NCBI GenBank assembly: GCA_021234155.1 | Contig: JAJEKV010000206.1 | Coordinates: 496,001-560,000, forward strand | Length of the DNA: 64,000 nucleotides | Direction: 5' to 3' | DNA from: Isoetes taiwanensis | Lineage: Eukaryota; Streptophyta; Lycopodiopsida; Isoetales; Isoetaceae | Shown: in pieces, positions 40,706 through 53,624 of the stretch | Position numbering within the stretch: the first letter of the stretch is position 1 | How the letters are laid out: every line of letters starts with the position of its first letter | Notes under the pieces: model-generated | Database searches by the model: none | What the model saw: only the letters and a program-made list of their open reading frames with translations | Told to the model about the DNA's origin: nothing | Position numbers and translations under genes: made by a program

Positions 40706-43640
40706 CTACTTTGTTAATTTGGGATTATCCGGTCTGGAGGAAAATGTTTTTGGAATTTTTTTTTAATTGATTTCCCAAGATTTTATGGGTTTTCGGCCGC
40801 CGGAAACATTTTCTGATAACCGAAAATTGTAGAAGTCTTCCAAAAATTTCTTAAATTTTTCATTAGAGATTGAAATGGAGGCTTATCTTGCGGCATGCAC
40901 GGGATGGAGGACGGCTGTAAGATAATGACATCCTTATCTGATACAGGCATGGCATGTCGCATGATGCCACAAAAAAATGGCATGCAGCTCGGTGGCATCT
41001 ACAAGGATCTACATGCTCATCTCTCTTAGCGCAGGTCACGATGGTGCGCGATGGAGAAGGTGCTATTATGTTTGAAGCTTTCTTGGGCAAACTAGGCACC
41101 TGTTGATGTAGGTTCTTCTATTGTTCAAGCCCTTTGGAGACAAGCGTTCCGATGAAGCCAAGCCTATCTAAGTAAGTTTAGGAAACTTTGAAAGTTTGTT
41201 TTTGTATAAGCTTTGCTTGAAGAGGCTGAACATATTCTGGAGCTCAAAAGACCAAATTTTCCTTTTTTGGGATTGCTTCCATTATACGTTATAGCATCAG
41301 CATTTGAAGATTCTCGAAAGAATTCTAAAAGCTCCAGTTATATCTTTGATGTCTTGATTGCTGAGATCCATCCTTCACAATATATTGTGGTCTCAAAACG
41401 ACATAATAGAGGTATCTTTTAAGAGGATTTTAGTAGCAGACAGTGTACAGTAGATTCATATTTGGCCCTATTTCGGAAAAAACATGCTTAGCTCTGCACA
41501 TCTATCTTTACCTTTGTTAGTTGTTCTTGAATCAGATTATCCTCTATTTTTTCCTGTTGCACCCAGCAGATATCATTAAAAATGTCCTTTGCAATTTAGC
41601 ATCTTCTTATCCATTTTATTTTCTAAGCTCTGAATAATTAACATCTGTAAGTGTCTATTAGACACTTCGTATCACTGATAATTGCAATAGCCTTAAACTG
41701 TTGGTAGAAAATGTGGTTTATGCCAATCATACTCCACTTGCTTTAAAGTATTTGCGCTCTTGCTTTAAAATGTTATTTATTTAAAACATGGAATGTTATT
41801 TTATTTCTTTGAGCTTGGTTTCAAGGAAGTTCTCAAGCATTTGATTCACAGATCTCAATAGCAGTAATTATTACCTCAAGTAGACTCCACAAAATGCTTT
41901 AAAGCTCATATGTTATTTGTTCTCTGCTTTCCTTATGCAGGTCAAACTTATGTAAGAAATAGAGGCCCTAGATGCGACCACAGGAATCAAACACATTCAT
42001 CTCCAGACACCTATTTGTGGCTCTGCTTATGCTTCAGAATTGCTCTCTAAGGGCCTATCACATTATTTGAGCCATTGATACTGCCTTGGGCAAGCAAAAA
42101 TGTTTTGATTTCTTTTGCTCAAAGATTCAAACGTATCCTTATAAGTGTGATGGGATTTGAGGAGTTTCATTTGCATTTGATATATGGTCTAGGCAGGATA
42201 CTGTTTCATGCAAACCATTTTATGTCGCTTTATTTCGTCATTATAGATTGTAGGATTTAACTTGGCTCTCTTTTCTTCCTCAAATAGGATCAAGTTCTCA
42301 CATTGAGATTTACTAATAAAAGCATCCTTGCAACATATCTAAGACAGCCATGGGTGTTTCTGGCCAGATAGTTTTAAGCGAGCTATGCTATGTGGCCATA
42401 CTTATCTTCCAAAACAGTCATGGTTGTACTTGCTCCCGGCTCAGCAACTCAATCTTCAACAACTCACTTCTGTCCCTCTTCTTATTTTTGGGTCATGAAA
42501 ATTGTGTGCTGCTAAGTCAAGAGCAGGATGTAGGTACACCTTTTAAGCTATATTGTATACATGTAACTCTTTTTATCTAGTCTGGCTTCTATAACAATAC
42601 CTCTCTTATGTTTGTAGCTTCTTCTGTTTGTCAGGTTCTAACCATAGCTGCTCTCATTGAGACAATGGAGGAGCAGCTCGCAGTGATCCCAACATGGACA
42701 ACTTTTATCTTGGCAACCAAAACAATCTAGGTATTCTTTCCCATGTTCATTTGATGTTATTGCCAATGTTTTGCTTCCAGCACTATGTTACAATTATATA
42801 TACTGAAGAAGACTGGTGAACATATGCTCTAGGTAAATTTTGATTGTTTATTATAGTTCTACTCACGAATTTCCCAATTCACAATCATTTCATAAAACAC
42901 CAACTCCTTGCAGATTTGCTTGCAACGATGCAAATTTTGTCTTTGTTGCGTTATTTCCTACATATATGCTGGTACGTGTTTCTGATCCTCAACATAAAGC
43001 ACATAGATATTAAGTGTGTACTCAACCATGTGTACGCTGTCCTGTTTCTATAGAAATCAAAATTGGATTTTGTGTGTCGATATTATGTTGTGTTTAGTGC
43101 AGGCATACATTTGCTTAATATGTTTGTGCAATTCCTTCAAATCTAAAGGATTAAATAGTTGCTCTATCCTTACTGAGAACTGACATAGTATATTGTGAAT
43201 TAAGCAATGACAGTTACATGGTGTTGTTATCAAGCATATCTTGCAAAGGCAGGCATGAACTTAGCATTTTGAACAAAGGATCTCTTCTAACCACAGATGG
43301 CCAGAAGCAACTGCACGGAAAGATTATATCCATAGTAATATCGATGGAATTGTCACATGTAGCCTACCCTCACTACCTTGAGCATTATTAAAAGCGCACA
43401 CTAGGGTAAAGAACGTCAAATCACACTATATTTTAGATTCCATCTACTTCCAGAGCAGAACAGGTGACATCAAAATGACCGACTGGAATGCATATTAATG
43501 ATTATAAAACCCCTTCATGAAGTGCATTTGCTATACATGGTTCTTTTAGCTCTTCATTTCTGTAGGCATATTTGTGTAGGTTGATGTCAATTCTTGCATT
43601 GTAGAACTTTATATAGCATCAGCATAATCATTCAAAATAA
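40706..43640. other. ~2.9 kb without an assignable gene
   Basis: Short frames only. 42,340-42,450 is an inverted copy of 52,145-52,250 and may be an exon of an unknown gene (SGQIV, LCG.THL type readings). No RNA gene is seen. Confidence 0.4.
42340..42450. repeat. inverted copy of 52,145-52,250
   Basis: CAGCCATGG…CTGGCCAGATAGTT…CGAGCTATG…GTGGCCATACT.ATCTTC…ACAGTCATG is the reverse complement of the second site, at roughly 85% by eye. Confidence 0.7.
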
Positions 43641-43697
43641 GTATATATTTATATGGTTTCTCACCACTTACAAGTATGCATTTATATATTCTTTGAA

Positions 43698-44400
43698 TTT
43701 ATATACAGAGATACTCTGCTTGATAATCATTATGCATCTCAAGATGCTGGGAATCGATTGGCTCTGAGAAAGGCCCTTTATGATTTACATCTTTCTGAAG
43801 GAGGAGACGTCATGACCCATATCTGTCATATGAAAACCATGATCGATGATCTTGATGCCACTGGGGTGCAGATCACAAATGATGAAAAAGTTTGCTTGCT
43901 TCTCAACAGTCTTCCCAAATCTTACGAAGGTTTGATCATCAATCTGGAAGGGCATTTGAATGATTACACCTTTGAGGCTGCAATTGACCGTGTGAAGGCT
44001 GAATCCTTGAGACAAGGCAATTTTAAGAATCCCACTGACTCTGTTATGATTACAGATTCGAAGAATGTTTTCCGGCGCCCTCGATTAGATCGCAATACTG
44101 TAACATATTGCAGGTGCCAGAAAATTGGCCACTTTGCTCGTGAATGCAATGCTCCAGCAAAGGCATCCCCTATTGTTCAAAATCGACCTTCCTCTCATGA
44201 CCAAGGCAATATTGCTCAAGAGGAAGGCAACCTGGCTCAAGACTCTGCATCCTTGCCTCCTCTTCTTGATACACCATCAGACCCTGTTGAATATTTATTT
44301 ACCTCCATGGATTATTCTTTACCTCAGTTTGATAATGCCTGGTATCTTGATTCAGGTGCCACCTGCCATATGACTCCCTTAAAAGAGATTCATCAAGATT
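43698..44400 (+). pseudogene. second copia element: gag with zinc knuckle and protease start
   Basis: The frame 43,653-44,519 encodes gag: LRKALYDLHLSEGGDVMTHI, MKTMIDDLDATGVQITNDEK, VCLLLNSLPKSYEGLIINLE and FEAAIDRVKAESLRQGN. Then a zinc knuckle YCRCQKIGHFARECN with spacing C-x-C-x4-H-x4-C, one residue short of the usual C-x2-C. Then the protease active-site motif AWYLDSGATCHMTPLKE. Integrase and RT do not follow; after about 44,400 the frame runs into a short TTTCACCCAAAAT repeat. Gag coats the RNA and assembles particles; this fragment is dead. It differs from the copia element at 21.9-36.9 kb. Confidence 0.8.
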
Positions 44401-44771
44401 ATTCTTCTCTCAGCATCATATTTCACCCAAAATTATGCATCAGCATCAGATTTCACCCAAAATGGGTCGAAGAATCATCCCAATCCAAGACCCGGGTGAA
44501 AAATGGTGCAAATTCATAATTAACACTTCAAACCATTAGAAAAATTCGAATTCCATAGTATAATACAACATTAACCATATACTAATAAATGGGTATATTG
44601 GGTTAATTAATAAGGGAGGCTAATTAATAGGGCTATTAATGGTAGGAGAATATTTCCTAAAGCATCTTCCCTTTTAAATATCTTCTTGCCACCCCATTTT
44701 CTCCCTAACCTTGCCTAAATCTCATCCCCTGATTATCAGCTTAACGTAATCAGTTTGATCAACCGTAAGAT

Positions 44772-44926
44772 ATGGCGAGGACCAAGTGCACCGCGAGGAA
44801 ATACAGCCCAAGGCGGACCCCTTCGATGGCGGCAGCAGCTGGAGCTCCAGGGAAGCAAATCCCCGAGCACCTTCGGCGGGGGCAGGAGGAAGAATCGTCC
44901 AGTTCGACGGACGTCAGGTCATTTAG
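44772..44926 (+). CDS. histone H3 / CENH3-like N-terminal tail (first-exon fragment)
   Basis: The frame begins MARTKCTARKYSPRRTPSMA. Canonical H3 begins MARTKQTARKS, so Lys4 and Lys9 are kept while Gln5 is Cys and Ser10 is Tyr. After that the H3 tail pattern is lost and the sequence is Ala/Pro/Gly/Ser-rich (AAAAGAPGKQIPEHLRR, QEEESSSSTD), as in centromeric H3 variants, whose tails diverge fast. In an overlapping frame GGGRRKNRPVRRTSG is also tail-like, so a 1-nt shift is possible. CAG/GTCATT near 44,919-44,924 could be a donor site. No H3 core (RPGT.AL.EIR) is found downstream in the window, so this is an isolated exon or a fragment. Upstream 60 bp are pyrimidine-rich, like a 5' UTR. Confidence 0.45.
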
Positions 44927-45585
44927 ACTCCACATTAATAGAGTACCCCACATTCATAGAATACTCACATCGATACAAAACAAAATCTGAAAACAAAAGT
45001 AGAGTCTATATTTGTCACTGCCACAATTCCGAATGTTAATCCCAGTTCTAAAATTCCTGCACAAGATGGCAGGTTGCAGAAAAGAAACACTGCACTAGAT
45101 TCCTATGTAAGAACGAGCCCAACTACACCTTACACGTTTGCCCAGTTATTCAATGCCTATGTTATAGATTTGAGATCTCTCTTTCCACAGTTGCTATGTT
45201 AGAGTTACTTAGGTTGACTTGTTAACTGAGAATTCTGCCAGGAACATGGTAATTACATAATCAATGACTTATGTCCATGTATAGACACCGTTCAAAAAAG
45301 TAATATTACCAATGGTTTTAATCAAATGATTAGATACCAGCCGAAAGATATATACTGGTCTGCTAGCTCAGTCAGTGTTGTAATCTGCCTACAGCTAAAT
45401 GTGCTATGCTGCATGCAAACCAATAATGGATTGTATTCAAAAGCTGGCTTTGGTTGCAGTGTCTTACAGTTGTTTAAGTAGTGCCCTCTTTGACATGCAT
45501 GTAAAATGCAGTAATTAGCACATGCCACAAAGTCTTTTAATAATACATCTGCAGAAGATACCCTCTCACGAAATATATTAACTGC
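44927..45585. other. intergenic or intronic DNA
   Basis: No feature recognised. Searched by eye for an H3 histone-fold exon without success. Confidence 0.4.
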
Positions 45586-45589
45586 AGGA

Positions 45590-46245
45590 TTTGTCCAGCA
45601 GGGGCTTGGGAGGAAAGCTATCAACCTTTTGGATCAAATGCAGCAATATCGTTTTGCACCAAACAATATAACCTTTGTCAGCATTTTAAATGGCTGCACC
45701 AATACAGAATGTTTGGAGTATGGAAGGCTAATACATTGTAATGTTTTAAATGTTGGCTTTTATGTGGATGTCTATATCTCACTGAAAGAGCATATATTAA
45801 CATCTCAAGTGCATATGCCAACTCAACAACGTTAAAATATGGCAAACAGATTCGTGCTGACATATCGAGAACTAGATTCGATTCTGATATCCTTGTAAAA
45901 TGTAGTACCAAATTCTTGAACCAACTAGCACAACATGCAATATAATGATTTGTGAATATACTCAACATCATGATGGTTGAAAACCCTAGGATGCAACACA
46001 TTGCATACACTATTGATATCCTTGGGCGTTCAGGATTCCCTGACGAGGCAGCCGATGTTACAAGTATGATACCTTCTGAATCACACATTGTCATGTGGAC
46101 GTCTCTTCTGGGCATCTATAGAGATCATGCTGTTATTGGGCTAGCAAAGGAGAATACCTTGAGCCGCGTCCCGTCATCCAGCATCCAAGCTGCATATCTA
46201 AGGTGCAACATTCAAATAGGAGCAATGGGAGAAATGGATTGAAAA
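45590..46245 (+). pseudogene. PPR relic with L motif and E-region
   Basis: Frame 45,629-45,835 gives MDQMQQYRFAPNNITFVSIL, NGCTNTECLEYGRLIHCNVL and NVGFYVDVYI, a PPR L/S motif pair (an upstream GLGRKAINLL is also in frame). After a gap with stops, 45,952-46,242 gives PRMQHIAYTIDILGRSGFPD and SMIPSESHIVMWTSLLGI, the typical E-region entry. The middle repeats are missing and the stop after MGEMD truncates the rest. Non-functional relative of an organellar RNA-binding protein. Confidence 0.65.
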
Positions 46246-46249
46246 TCAA

Positions 46250-47640
46250 TTCAGTTAATTCTGGCTTGTAACATGCATCGTTGCCCAAATGTGATATACT
46301 ACTACCACTGCAGTTTCTGACTACAGGTTCAATATGATGGATGGAGAGGTGGTGTTATGGGGAGCAGAGAAGTTTTTTTTAAGGAAGGCACGAATTGGAT
46401 CTCATATGACCATGTCATGAGCACTACCTGACTTCACTTAATTTTCCTATCCTAACCTTGTGAGAGCTGCATCCAAAGCAATAGATCTAGCTACATAACA
46501 GCTATACAATGGTACAACAAAAGTTTAATGGATAATCAAATACACACACACACATCATACAACTGGTCTGATGTATCCAATACCTTTCCTCACGATTCAA
46601 GTCAACACCTTCCTGACTGCAAACCTCCATTCTGATCGTGAATAAATAATCCAGAAGCTTGACTAATGAACACCTTGTAGAAACCTACAATCAAACTAAA
46701 TTAGGTTACTACATGCAAACAGATCCCTTGATTCTGATTCATTCATATATGCCCCTCGGATTAAATTATCAACAATAGCCTAAGCTTTCAAAGCACCAGA
46801 AACGAAAATCTTCGTTCCATATCTGCTCTTATTTCATTCAAATTATAAATCATTTGTATATCTTCATCATATGAATCATTTTAACATAGAATGCTGTAGT
46901 TTATAGTTCTAAACGCTAATTTAAATATGTAGGAATTGCTATTCATTTACAACAAAACTTTTTAGTTGATCTATGAGACATATTAACATTCAAATCATTT
47001 CCTTCAATGTCCATACTCTAAAATCCATGACCAATCTCTCTTGCACAATACTGCCACATTCCAAAGCAATGCAACTAATGTATCATCGCTCTTCAATCCT
47101 CAACTATTCTTACCTTCAATACCGTGATATCCAATTCTCTTAATACCTATGCAAAGCACAACCCGCAAAACATGAGCTACACATCCAAGCTCGCATTCAT
47201 ATAAACTCTATAAACTCTTAGACAATCCTTACCTCATTCCAAACTCGGCCTTTTAGAACATTCCGCGACCTTATCTCCTCGTGTTTTGTTTTGCACACTG
47301 CCATCGCTGCAGCTCATAAACGTTCGCCATCTTCAATAATTTTTCCTTATGGTAGATCCTATCCCGACCCTATTTCTTAGACTTACGTGGATGACAACCA
47401 CCTGGACATTCGACAACTCCATATTCCCTATACATATGCAAAAATCATCTACAGGTCTACTCAACCCATATCAATAAGATGACATTAAACATTAATCTTG
47501 TGTTTTCCCTCTTCTAGACTTTATGCCACGTCATGAAGGCTCATTAAATGTTATTGCCAACTCATCACTTTGCATTGATTGCACATAACCTATGTGGCTA
47601 AATCTGGGCCATTCAAGCAGCACATTCGACGGCCCAGATG
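46250..47640. other. 1.4 kb AT-rich intergenic DNA
   Basis: A short CA microsatellite (ACACACACACACA) lies near 46,541-46,553. No gene recognised. Confidence 0.5.
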
Positions 47641-47650
47641 AATTCAAATT

Positions 47651-47760
47651 AAGCTGCCCCCTTGTATATAGACGCTTTGGTGTCACTACGTGGACCGTCG
47701 ATCTCAGATCTGGACCGTCCAGACGGCGACACCAAAGCGTTTACATACAAGGGGCAGCTT
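47651..47760. mobile_element. 110-bp foldback MITE-like element
   Basis: The first 34 bp (AAGCTGCCCCCTTG…CTTTGGTGTC) pair with the last 33 bp in inverted orientation, with two mismatches and one indel. The centre holds TGGACCGTC twice. The element ends GGGGCAGCTT. No clear target duplication. Confidence 0.65.
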
Positions 47761-47859
47761 ATATAATTGTATATATATACAAGACAAGAAATTTAATGCG
47801 TCCTACGGTGCATGTTAAAGTTTTAGCATGTTCCTATGCTGCAAGTTCTTGTCGTGCCC

Positions 47860-48645
47860 TACATTCTAAAAGAATCTCTTTAGAATACTCTAAATTCATA
47901 GATTCTCTAAGATTCTACCAAGGTTCTCTTGGAGGTTTCGTGGAGAATCCTCTAAATTTTATAAGATTCCCTCTAGATTCCATTAGATTTTCGTAGATTC
48001 TCCAAGATTCTATGAAGATCCCTTTAGATTCCTTTAGATTCTTAGATCCCTTTAGATTTTATGAGATTGCCCTAGGTTCCCTTACATTATATGAGACTCA
48101 AAAAGATTCTATAAAGATTCCCCTAGATACTCTAAGATTTCATCAATATTTTCTTAGATTCCCTTAGATTTTATGAAGATTCCCTTAAGATCCCCTAGAT
48201 TTTAAGAGATTCCCTTAGGCTTGTAAATATTTTCCTAGATTCTCTTACATTTTATGAGATTTTCTTAGATTCTGTTAGATTCTCCTGGATTCCTTTACAT
48301 TCTAGAACTTTTTAGAACATTCTAAGACTTTCTGGAACATTCAGAGACTTTCAAAATATCCTAGAACTTTCTGGAGTATTTCCCTAGATTCTCTTACATT
48401 CTCGTAGATTCCCCTACATTCTAGAACATTTTAGAACTTATTAGAACAATTTGGAACTTTTTAGAAGAATTTTCTTAGATTCCCTCCATATTCTCTTATG
48501 TTCTAGAATATTCTAGAATATTTTGGAACTTTCTAGAAGATTCTAGAACTTTCTAGAGCCTTCCAGAACATTCTAGAACTCTTTTGAACTAGCTAGAATG
48601 TTATACTCTATTTTATCTTAATTAGAATATTACCCTTAAGTATAT
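47860..48645. repeat. degenerate TAGATTC / AGAACATTC short-period repeat
   Basis: Some 780 bp made of irregular 10-16-bp units such as TTCCCTTAGATTC, TCCCTAGATTCT and, in the second half, TTCTAGAACATTC. A decayed satellite. Plus-strand reading frames here are meaningless. Confidence 0.75.
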
Positions 48646-48673
48646 TTGAAATATAAATTATTCATCGAATTAA

Positions 48674-48795
48674 TGCTTGGTCTAGTGGTTAGAATGGAGG
48701 GTTGGAGAGTTAAAGATTAGTGTTCAAATCCTCCACACAACATAAAAATTTTAAAACCCTTTTCTTATGGGATGAGCATTCAACGTGGGCCGTAG
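48674..48795 (+). repeat. tRNA-derived SINE-like sequence
   Basis: An A-box-like TGGTCTAGTGG (48,678-48,688) and a B box TGTTCAAATCC (48,721-48,731), 32 bp apart, are as in tRNA-derived SINE heads. The flanking sequence does not fold into a tRNA cloverleaf and an A/T-rich tail follows, so this is not a tRNA gene. Confidence 0.45.
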
Positions 48796-48869
48796 GTTCT
48801 TGGACCCGATCAATGCTCGAGATCTCATTACGTGACAATAATTAAAGCAACATAAGCCATATAATCTAT

Positions 48870-49195
48870 TACATATAATTCCCAAAGTCATGTGCACCGT
48901 AGGATATATGCTAAGCCATGTGAGCCGTAAGATCCTGGATCGACGATTAGGATCAAGAGCAATCTGGACCGCAGGGTCTATTATATTTAATTCCCAAAGC
49001 CATGTGCACTGTAGGATATGTCCCCAAGCAACGTGAGCCGTAGGATCTCGGATCGGCGGTCAGGATCAGATCAACCTGGACCGTAGGATCGTTTACATAT
49101 AATCTATATAGAAACTCCCAAGCCATCTGGGCCGTAGGATATGTCAAAGCCATGTGAACCGTAGGATCTCGAACCGACGGTCGGATTGAGTGGGA
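48870..49195. repeat. ~112-124-bp tandem repeat with CCGTAGGAT words
   Basis: Units start near 48,877, 48,989 and 49,113 with AATTCCCAAAG.CATGTG-type words. Each carries CCGTAGGAT…GCCATGTGAGCCGTAGGAT and GGATCGGCGGTC.GGAT. About 2.7 copies. Confidence 0.7.
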
Positions 49196-49553
49196 CAAAC
49201 ATAAGAACATGATAGATATAAGAGATACTATTTATGGTGCCCGGCGTTGCCGGGCTTTTGCACATTTGAAGAGGCGGTTGTTTCATGGTTGGCTAGAACA
49301 ATCAATGTCGCTTGGAGGGGGCAAGGGTAATTCATTGACATAGAATTCAATATATAAGTTTTGTGTATGTGGTATTTGGACTTAAACTTGATTATATTAT
49401 GTTGTTTGATGATGAAATAGCACTTGTATTTTCTATGTAAACCTTTGAATTATCATAACATGGACATCGTGTGTACATTTAGAAAACTCTGGTGCATCAA
49501 TGAAATTGGGGCTTATGGAGAATATATATAGATAACAATAGATTATCTTTTTG

Positions 49554-49745
49554 ATATGGGGTTTGTTGAGAAGCATGAGGCACAATAAAACAATTGTATG
49601 AGTCAACTTTGAAGGTAGGCCTTCGTGGTTAGCCTCACCTCGATTGGTTGCAGTGTGAAGGTCAAATGAACATTCCTATGTTGGAATACGGTCAACTTGT
49701 ATGATTTTAAAGTTTCCACTTGAATAGGATGTTGCACTGTAGCAC
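49554..49745. repeat. 192-bp sequence, inverted copy at 56,093-56,284
   Basis: Begins ATATGGGGTTTGTTGAGAAG and ends GTTGCACTGTAGCAC. Its reverse complement occupies the loop of the giant palindrome. Equal lengths and no difference seen by eye. Confidence 0.85.
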
Positions 49746-52725
49746 TTCTAGGGCTTGGCATTACCCTACATCTTATCAGTTCATTTTCTATTACCTGAAT
49801 TGTCTATTTGGCTTTCTATAGGTTGCATTGTCAGTTTAAGTTCTATTAGCTGCATTGTCAGTTTGGCTTTCTATAAGTTGCACAGACTTTTTCCCATCCA
49901 ATAATTACTGGGCATAAGTTGATTTTGTGTTTATCTCTTAAAAACTTTTGTATGAACGTTATGCTCCAGCAAATGTAGAGCATTTTGAATATAAAAGCAA
50001 GCTCAATTATGTGAACAATATTGAGTAGAAAATGAACCCCGACATTGCTAGGTCGAGGATTTTGTATAAACTCGGCTTTATAAATTATTGTCGCATGTGT
50101 AATCTAGTCGCATGTGTAATTTTCGTTGGAGATCGTTGGTAATGCTAAATTAAGCAGCTTAAAGATACAAAATAAGTAAGTATAGATACAAAATAAGTAA
50201 GTAATGCTAAATCTGTAAGTATAGATACAAAATAAACTTAAAGCTCATTAAAAGCATAGTTGCTAAGTGTAGAATTTGGTTGTATTATTTAAACAATAGA
50301 TATGTAGGAACATTTTTTTGTTTAAATGTCTAGGTTGTTTAATTTAACAAATCACTGACATCTTAAAAGCAAAATGCAAAAGTTTATATATATTTCACTA
50401 CAAATTGTGGCCACGGATTAGGGCAGTTGCTTTACCCTATTGCCTAGGGGAAGGCATTATAGCATCTCTGCAAAAATATTTCTCTAAGAGAAGAAGATTC
50501 TGATAGATTTTGACTTGCAAAAAGAACATGGCAAACTATGTTGAATATGGGTGGAGAACATGTTTTATGTTAAAATTGAGCAGCATAACAACCGTCCTGC
50601 AATATAAACAAAATATTCAGTTCTCAATTGGTTCTTTGCCCTGTGCCACCATAATAGACATATGTTAAACCCATTACCTATGAGGTCTGCAGCTGATTTG
50701 CCTGGGTTGTATGGCTTCTTGTAGGTGTGAGATTAGATGCATCGTGATTCTGCAAATTCAGCATGTGGCAATAATTAGTAAGGTATAAAGAGAAACTTTA
50801 TTAGTCTTCCAAGTGGTGCATGACTAAGAAAAAAATAGATGTGCAATGTAGCAGGTAGTTTGTCGCATAAAGCAGGCAAACAATATGAAAAGAAACAAAT
50901 TAGTGTTGTGATAGAGAAAATTGTCTCCAAAATGTTTCGTAGCCTTAACTTGGTGGCATAGAGATAGCCATCATGGCGTTTTCTTGAAAGGTAGATGCCA
51001 CATTGTTGAACAAATAATCTCAAGTGGTGTGTCCTTTTGCAGCAAGCTCTAGTTATAATCCAGCTATATCTGATTGCCAAAGATCAGGTACATAGGCCAA
51101 CCTAATCAGGTATGGAGAGCTGCCTCTTTTTCAAATATATCTACAGAATTCATTCAAGCAAGTCAAATATTCAGCTGACATTTTAATCACAAAATTCATG
51201 ACATTTTCTGAAACAGGTCTATAACCTTCAATCAACCAAATTAATGCATGTGGGAAAACATGTGAAGTCTAGAATCTGTGGAATAATTGAGTCAGATTAC
51301 ATCTTTATGTTTTTACCTGAATCTTCATTTGCTTGGTAGTACAAAGCATCTTCAATTTGTAATAGTTTTGCGTCTATACTTACAAACTAAAACTATAGAA
51401 TGGATAAGAAGGCCGGGAATGTAAAATCACCTATAAACACATGAAAACTATACATACTTCTATATGGTGCTGTCAACCAGCTCGAATTAATCTCAGACGG
51501 GGGCTCCAATATGTTAGAATAGCCTCCAGTGGTTGTTTGTTCTTCTGCAAGATGCAGGTGAGTAAAGACCAACTGCAATCTGAAGTAAGCATAAAGAAAC
51601 ACAAACACCCAAAAATTCAGTGTTTGCCCTCTGTTCTAAACACTGCGTCCATATCCATAGACATGGGCATCCATAGATCAAAGCTAAATAGGCACAGTTC
51701 ATCCATGCAAATAAAGCAAGCATTGTTGTATTTAGCTGATTAAATGTGCAACTGTAAATAAATGAACAAAGATAAATCATCTACTATAGAGCAAGACTCA
51801 TTCTACAAAGGAATGCACTAAATGAACAAAAATGAATTATGTATTATAGAGCAGGGCTCATTCTACAAAAGAACGCACTGGTTATAGTAATCCATGCAAT
51901 GCAATAATTAATAATGTTATACTTGTGATTGTATTCGTCTTCATCTCAATGATTGTGAAACAAAGAGGCATATATGTAAGCACATAAAGAAGAAATCATA
52001 GCCTCGCATGCTCAAGTGCTTAAGAGAAAACGTCATCATGAGGGCATAGCGGTGGAGCCCCAAAGACCATCATTGTTTGCATAGGCTAGGATCAGACATT
52101 ACCTGTAGATTGATTTGCTGAAGATGGAGTTGCTAAGCGTAATCGAGCAAGTGCAGTCATGACTGTTTTAGAAGATGAGTATGGCCACATAGCTCGTTTT
52201 CAACTATCTGGCCAGACCTATCTTTTAAAACAGCCATGGCTGAGTAGATGAGACCCTGGTAGATAAAAAATAACAAAATTTAGAATTTTGAAAGAGACGT
52301 CACAGAAGCAAGAAAAGAATAGGCCTCAAATGAAACTTCATTGGGGGCAAATAAATATGTTTTGCTTCTTTTGTCTGAATACACCAAAGAACCCCACAAC
52401 AATGATCCCATAACAACCATAGCCTGAAAAGAATAAAGTTCTTAATGAGAATAACAAAGATGGGAAAGCAGAAGTCCAGTACCTGAGAAGGAATAGACAA
52501 TGAAGGTTTGGCCACATCGATCTATGTTTTCTTCTCAAAAATATCGGTGGAGCTGCCAAGGACATGAAACTACTACATCCAATGCCCTGCAAAACTCAGA
52601 GTATCAGCAAAGCATTAGCATTTTCCACCTGAAATATGGTTGAACTCTGGAAAAGCACATATATTATGAGCTATAGACTTCTTCTCAAATCCTATATTGG
52701 AATCTTGCAACCAAATTCTTTCAAA
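49746..52725. other. 3 kb without an assignable gene
   Basis: Only short frames. 52,145-52,250 is the partner of 42,340-42,450. A hairpin GCCCGGC-GTT-GCCGGGC lies just outside, near 49,240. Confidence 0.4.
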
Positions 52726-52732
52726 GTAAGGT

Positions 52733-53610
52733 TTTTCTTGTTCCTGGGCATTCACAGATATAAAGACTGCCAGCCTTAAGTTTTATAATGCTTGTCTTAC
52801 AAAATTTGGTGAGCGATGTCATGCTTCCCATCGCATCTTGGAGCTTCGGTCTGCCCTGCCAGTTACCCGGTTGGAAGATTCGAGATCCAGACCCTACGAG
52901 ACCGCCAGTTTACAGGCAACAATGGGTTTGGAGCAGTCACAAGCATACTAGGTATTTTCCAGCATATATTTAGGATATGACACAAGCCCACATAAGCGAG
53001 GGTTTGCCCCCCTAGAGGCAACCCAAAAAAAACCGGCTTGAACTAGTCTATACTAGCACAAACATCAGCATTGGTCAATCCCGCCGATGTCGTATCTGGC
53101 CATACAAGAACCGTTAAGTCCTAGATGGTGCCATCCTTTCCTGGTATATGGCATCTATGTTATCATATAACAAACCTTTCCTTAGTGTACAGTTACAAAA
53201 ATATCTAACCATTTTATCACACGCTTACTGAAAAGCCATTGAAAGGTCCAAGTAAAATAGGCCATTATGCCTAATTCCTAAATGGACACAATTAGAGCTA
53301 TAACGATATAACTCTTGTCTACAGAATATAGATAAACCCTATTCCATGAACAATATATTTTAATCTATTGTTCTGAAACGCTACAGCAGTTCGCAATGCA
53401 ACCTGGCACATGCACGATACTTTCAATTATAGTTCAGAAAGAACTTCCCATACATGAGCATTTGGAACTCCAAATATTTGTGCTGTATATTTAATTCAGA
53501 ATATAACACACAGACTTAAAAGTGTTTTAGTACAAAAGGGGAGAAGCTCCCCCGCTCCACTCTTCTAATAAGGAATTTATTTATATTGGCTTCTTATGCT
53601 CTTGTACATA
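52733..53610 (+). repeat. duplicated segment X, copy 2
   Basis: Partner of 39,815-40,705, in the same orientation. Here it runs straight into the 3' end of the NPF-like gene. It has small indels relative to copy 1 (for example loss of CACCAAACTAG). Confidence 0.85.
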
Positions 53611-53624
53611 GTGATGAAGTTCAC

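Noticed and set aside
44755-45039. 94-aa ORF overlapping the H3-like tail
   Set aside because: The ATG at 44,772 in the other frame gives the recognisable H3 start. At most the end of this frame (GGGRRKNRPVRRTSG) could belong to the tail after a frameshift.
48674-48745. tRNA gene
   Set aside because: A and B boxes are present, but acceptor, anticodon and T stems do not pair.
49236-49260. Rho-independent terminator (GCCCGGC-GTT-GCCGGGC then T-rich)
   Set aside because: Bacterial signal without meaning here; no bacterial genes nearby.
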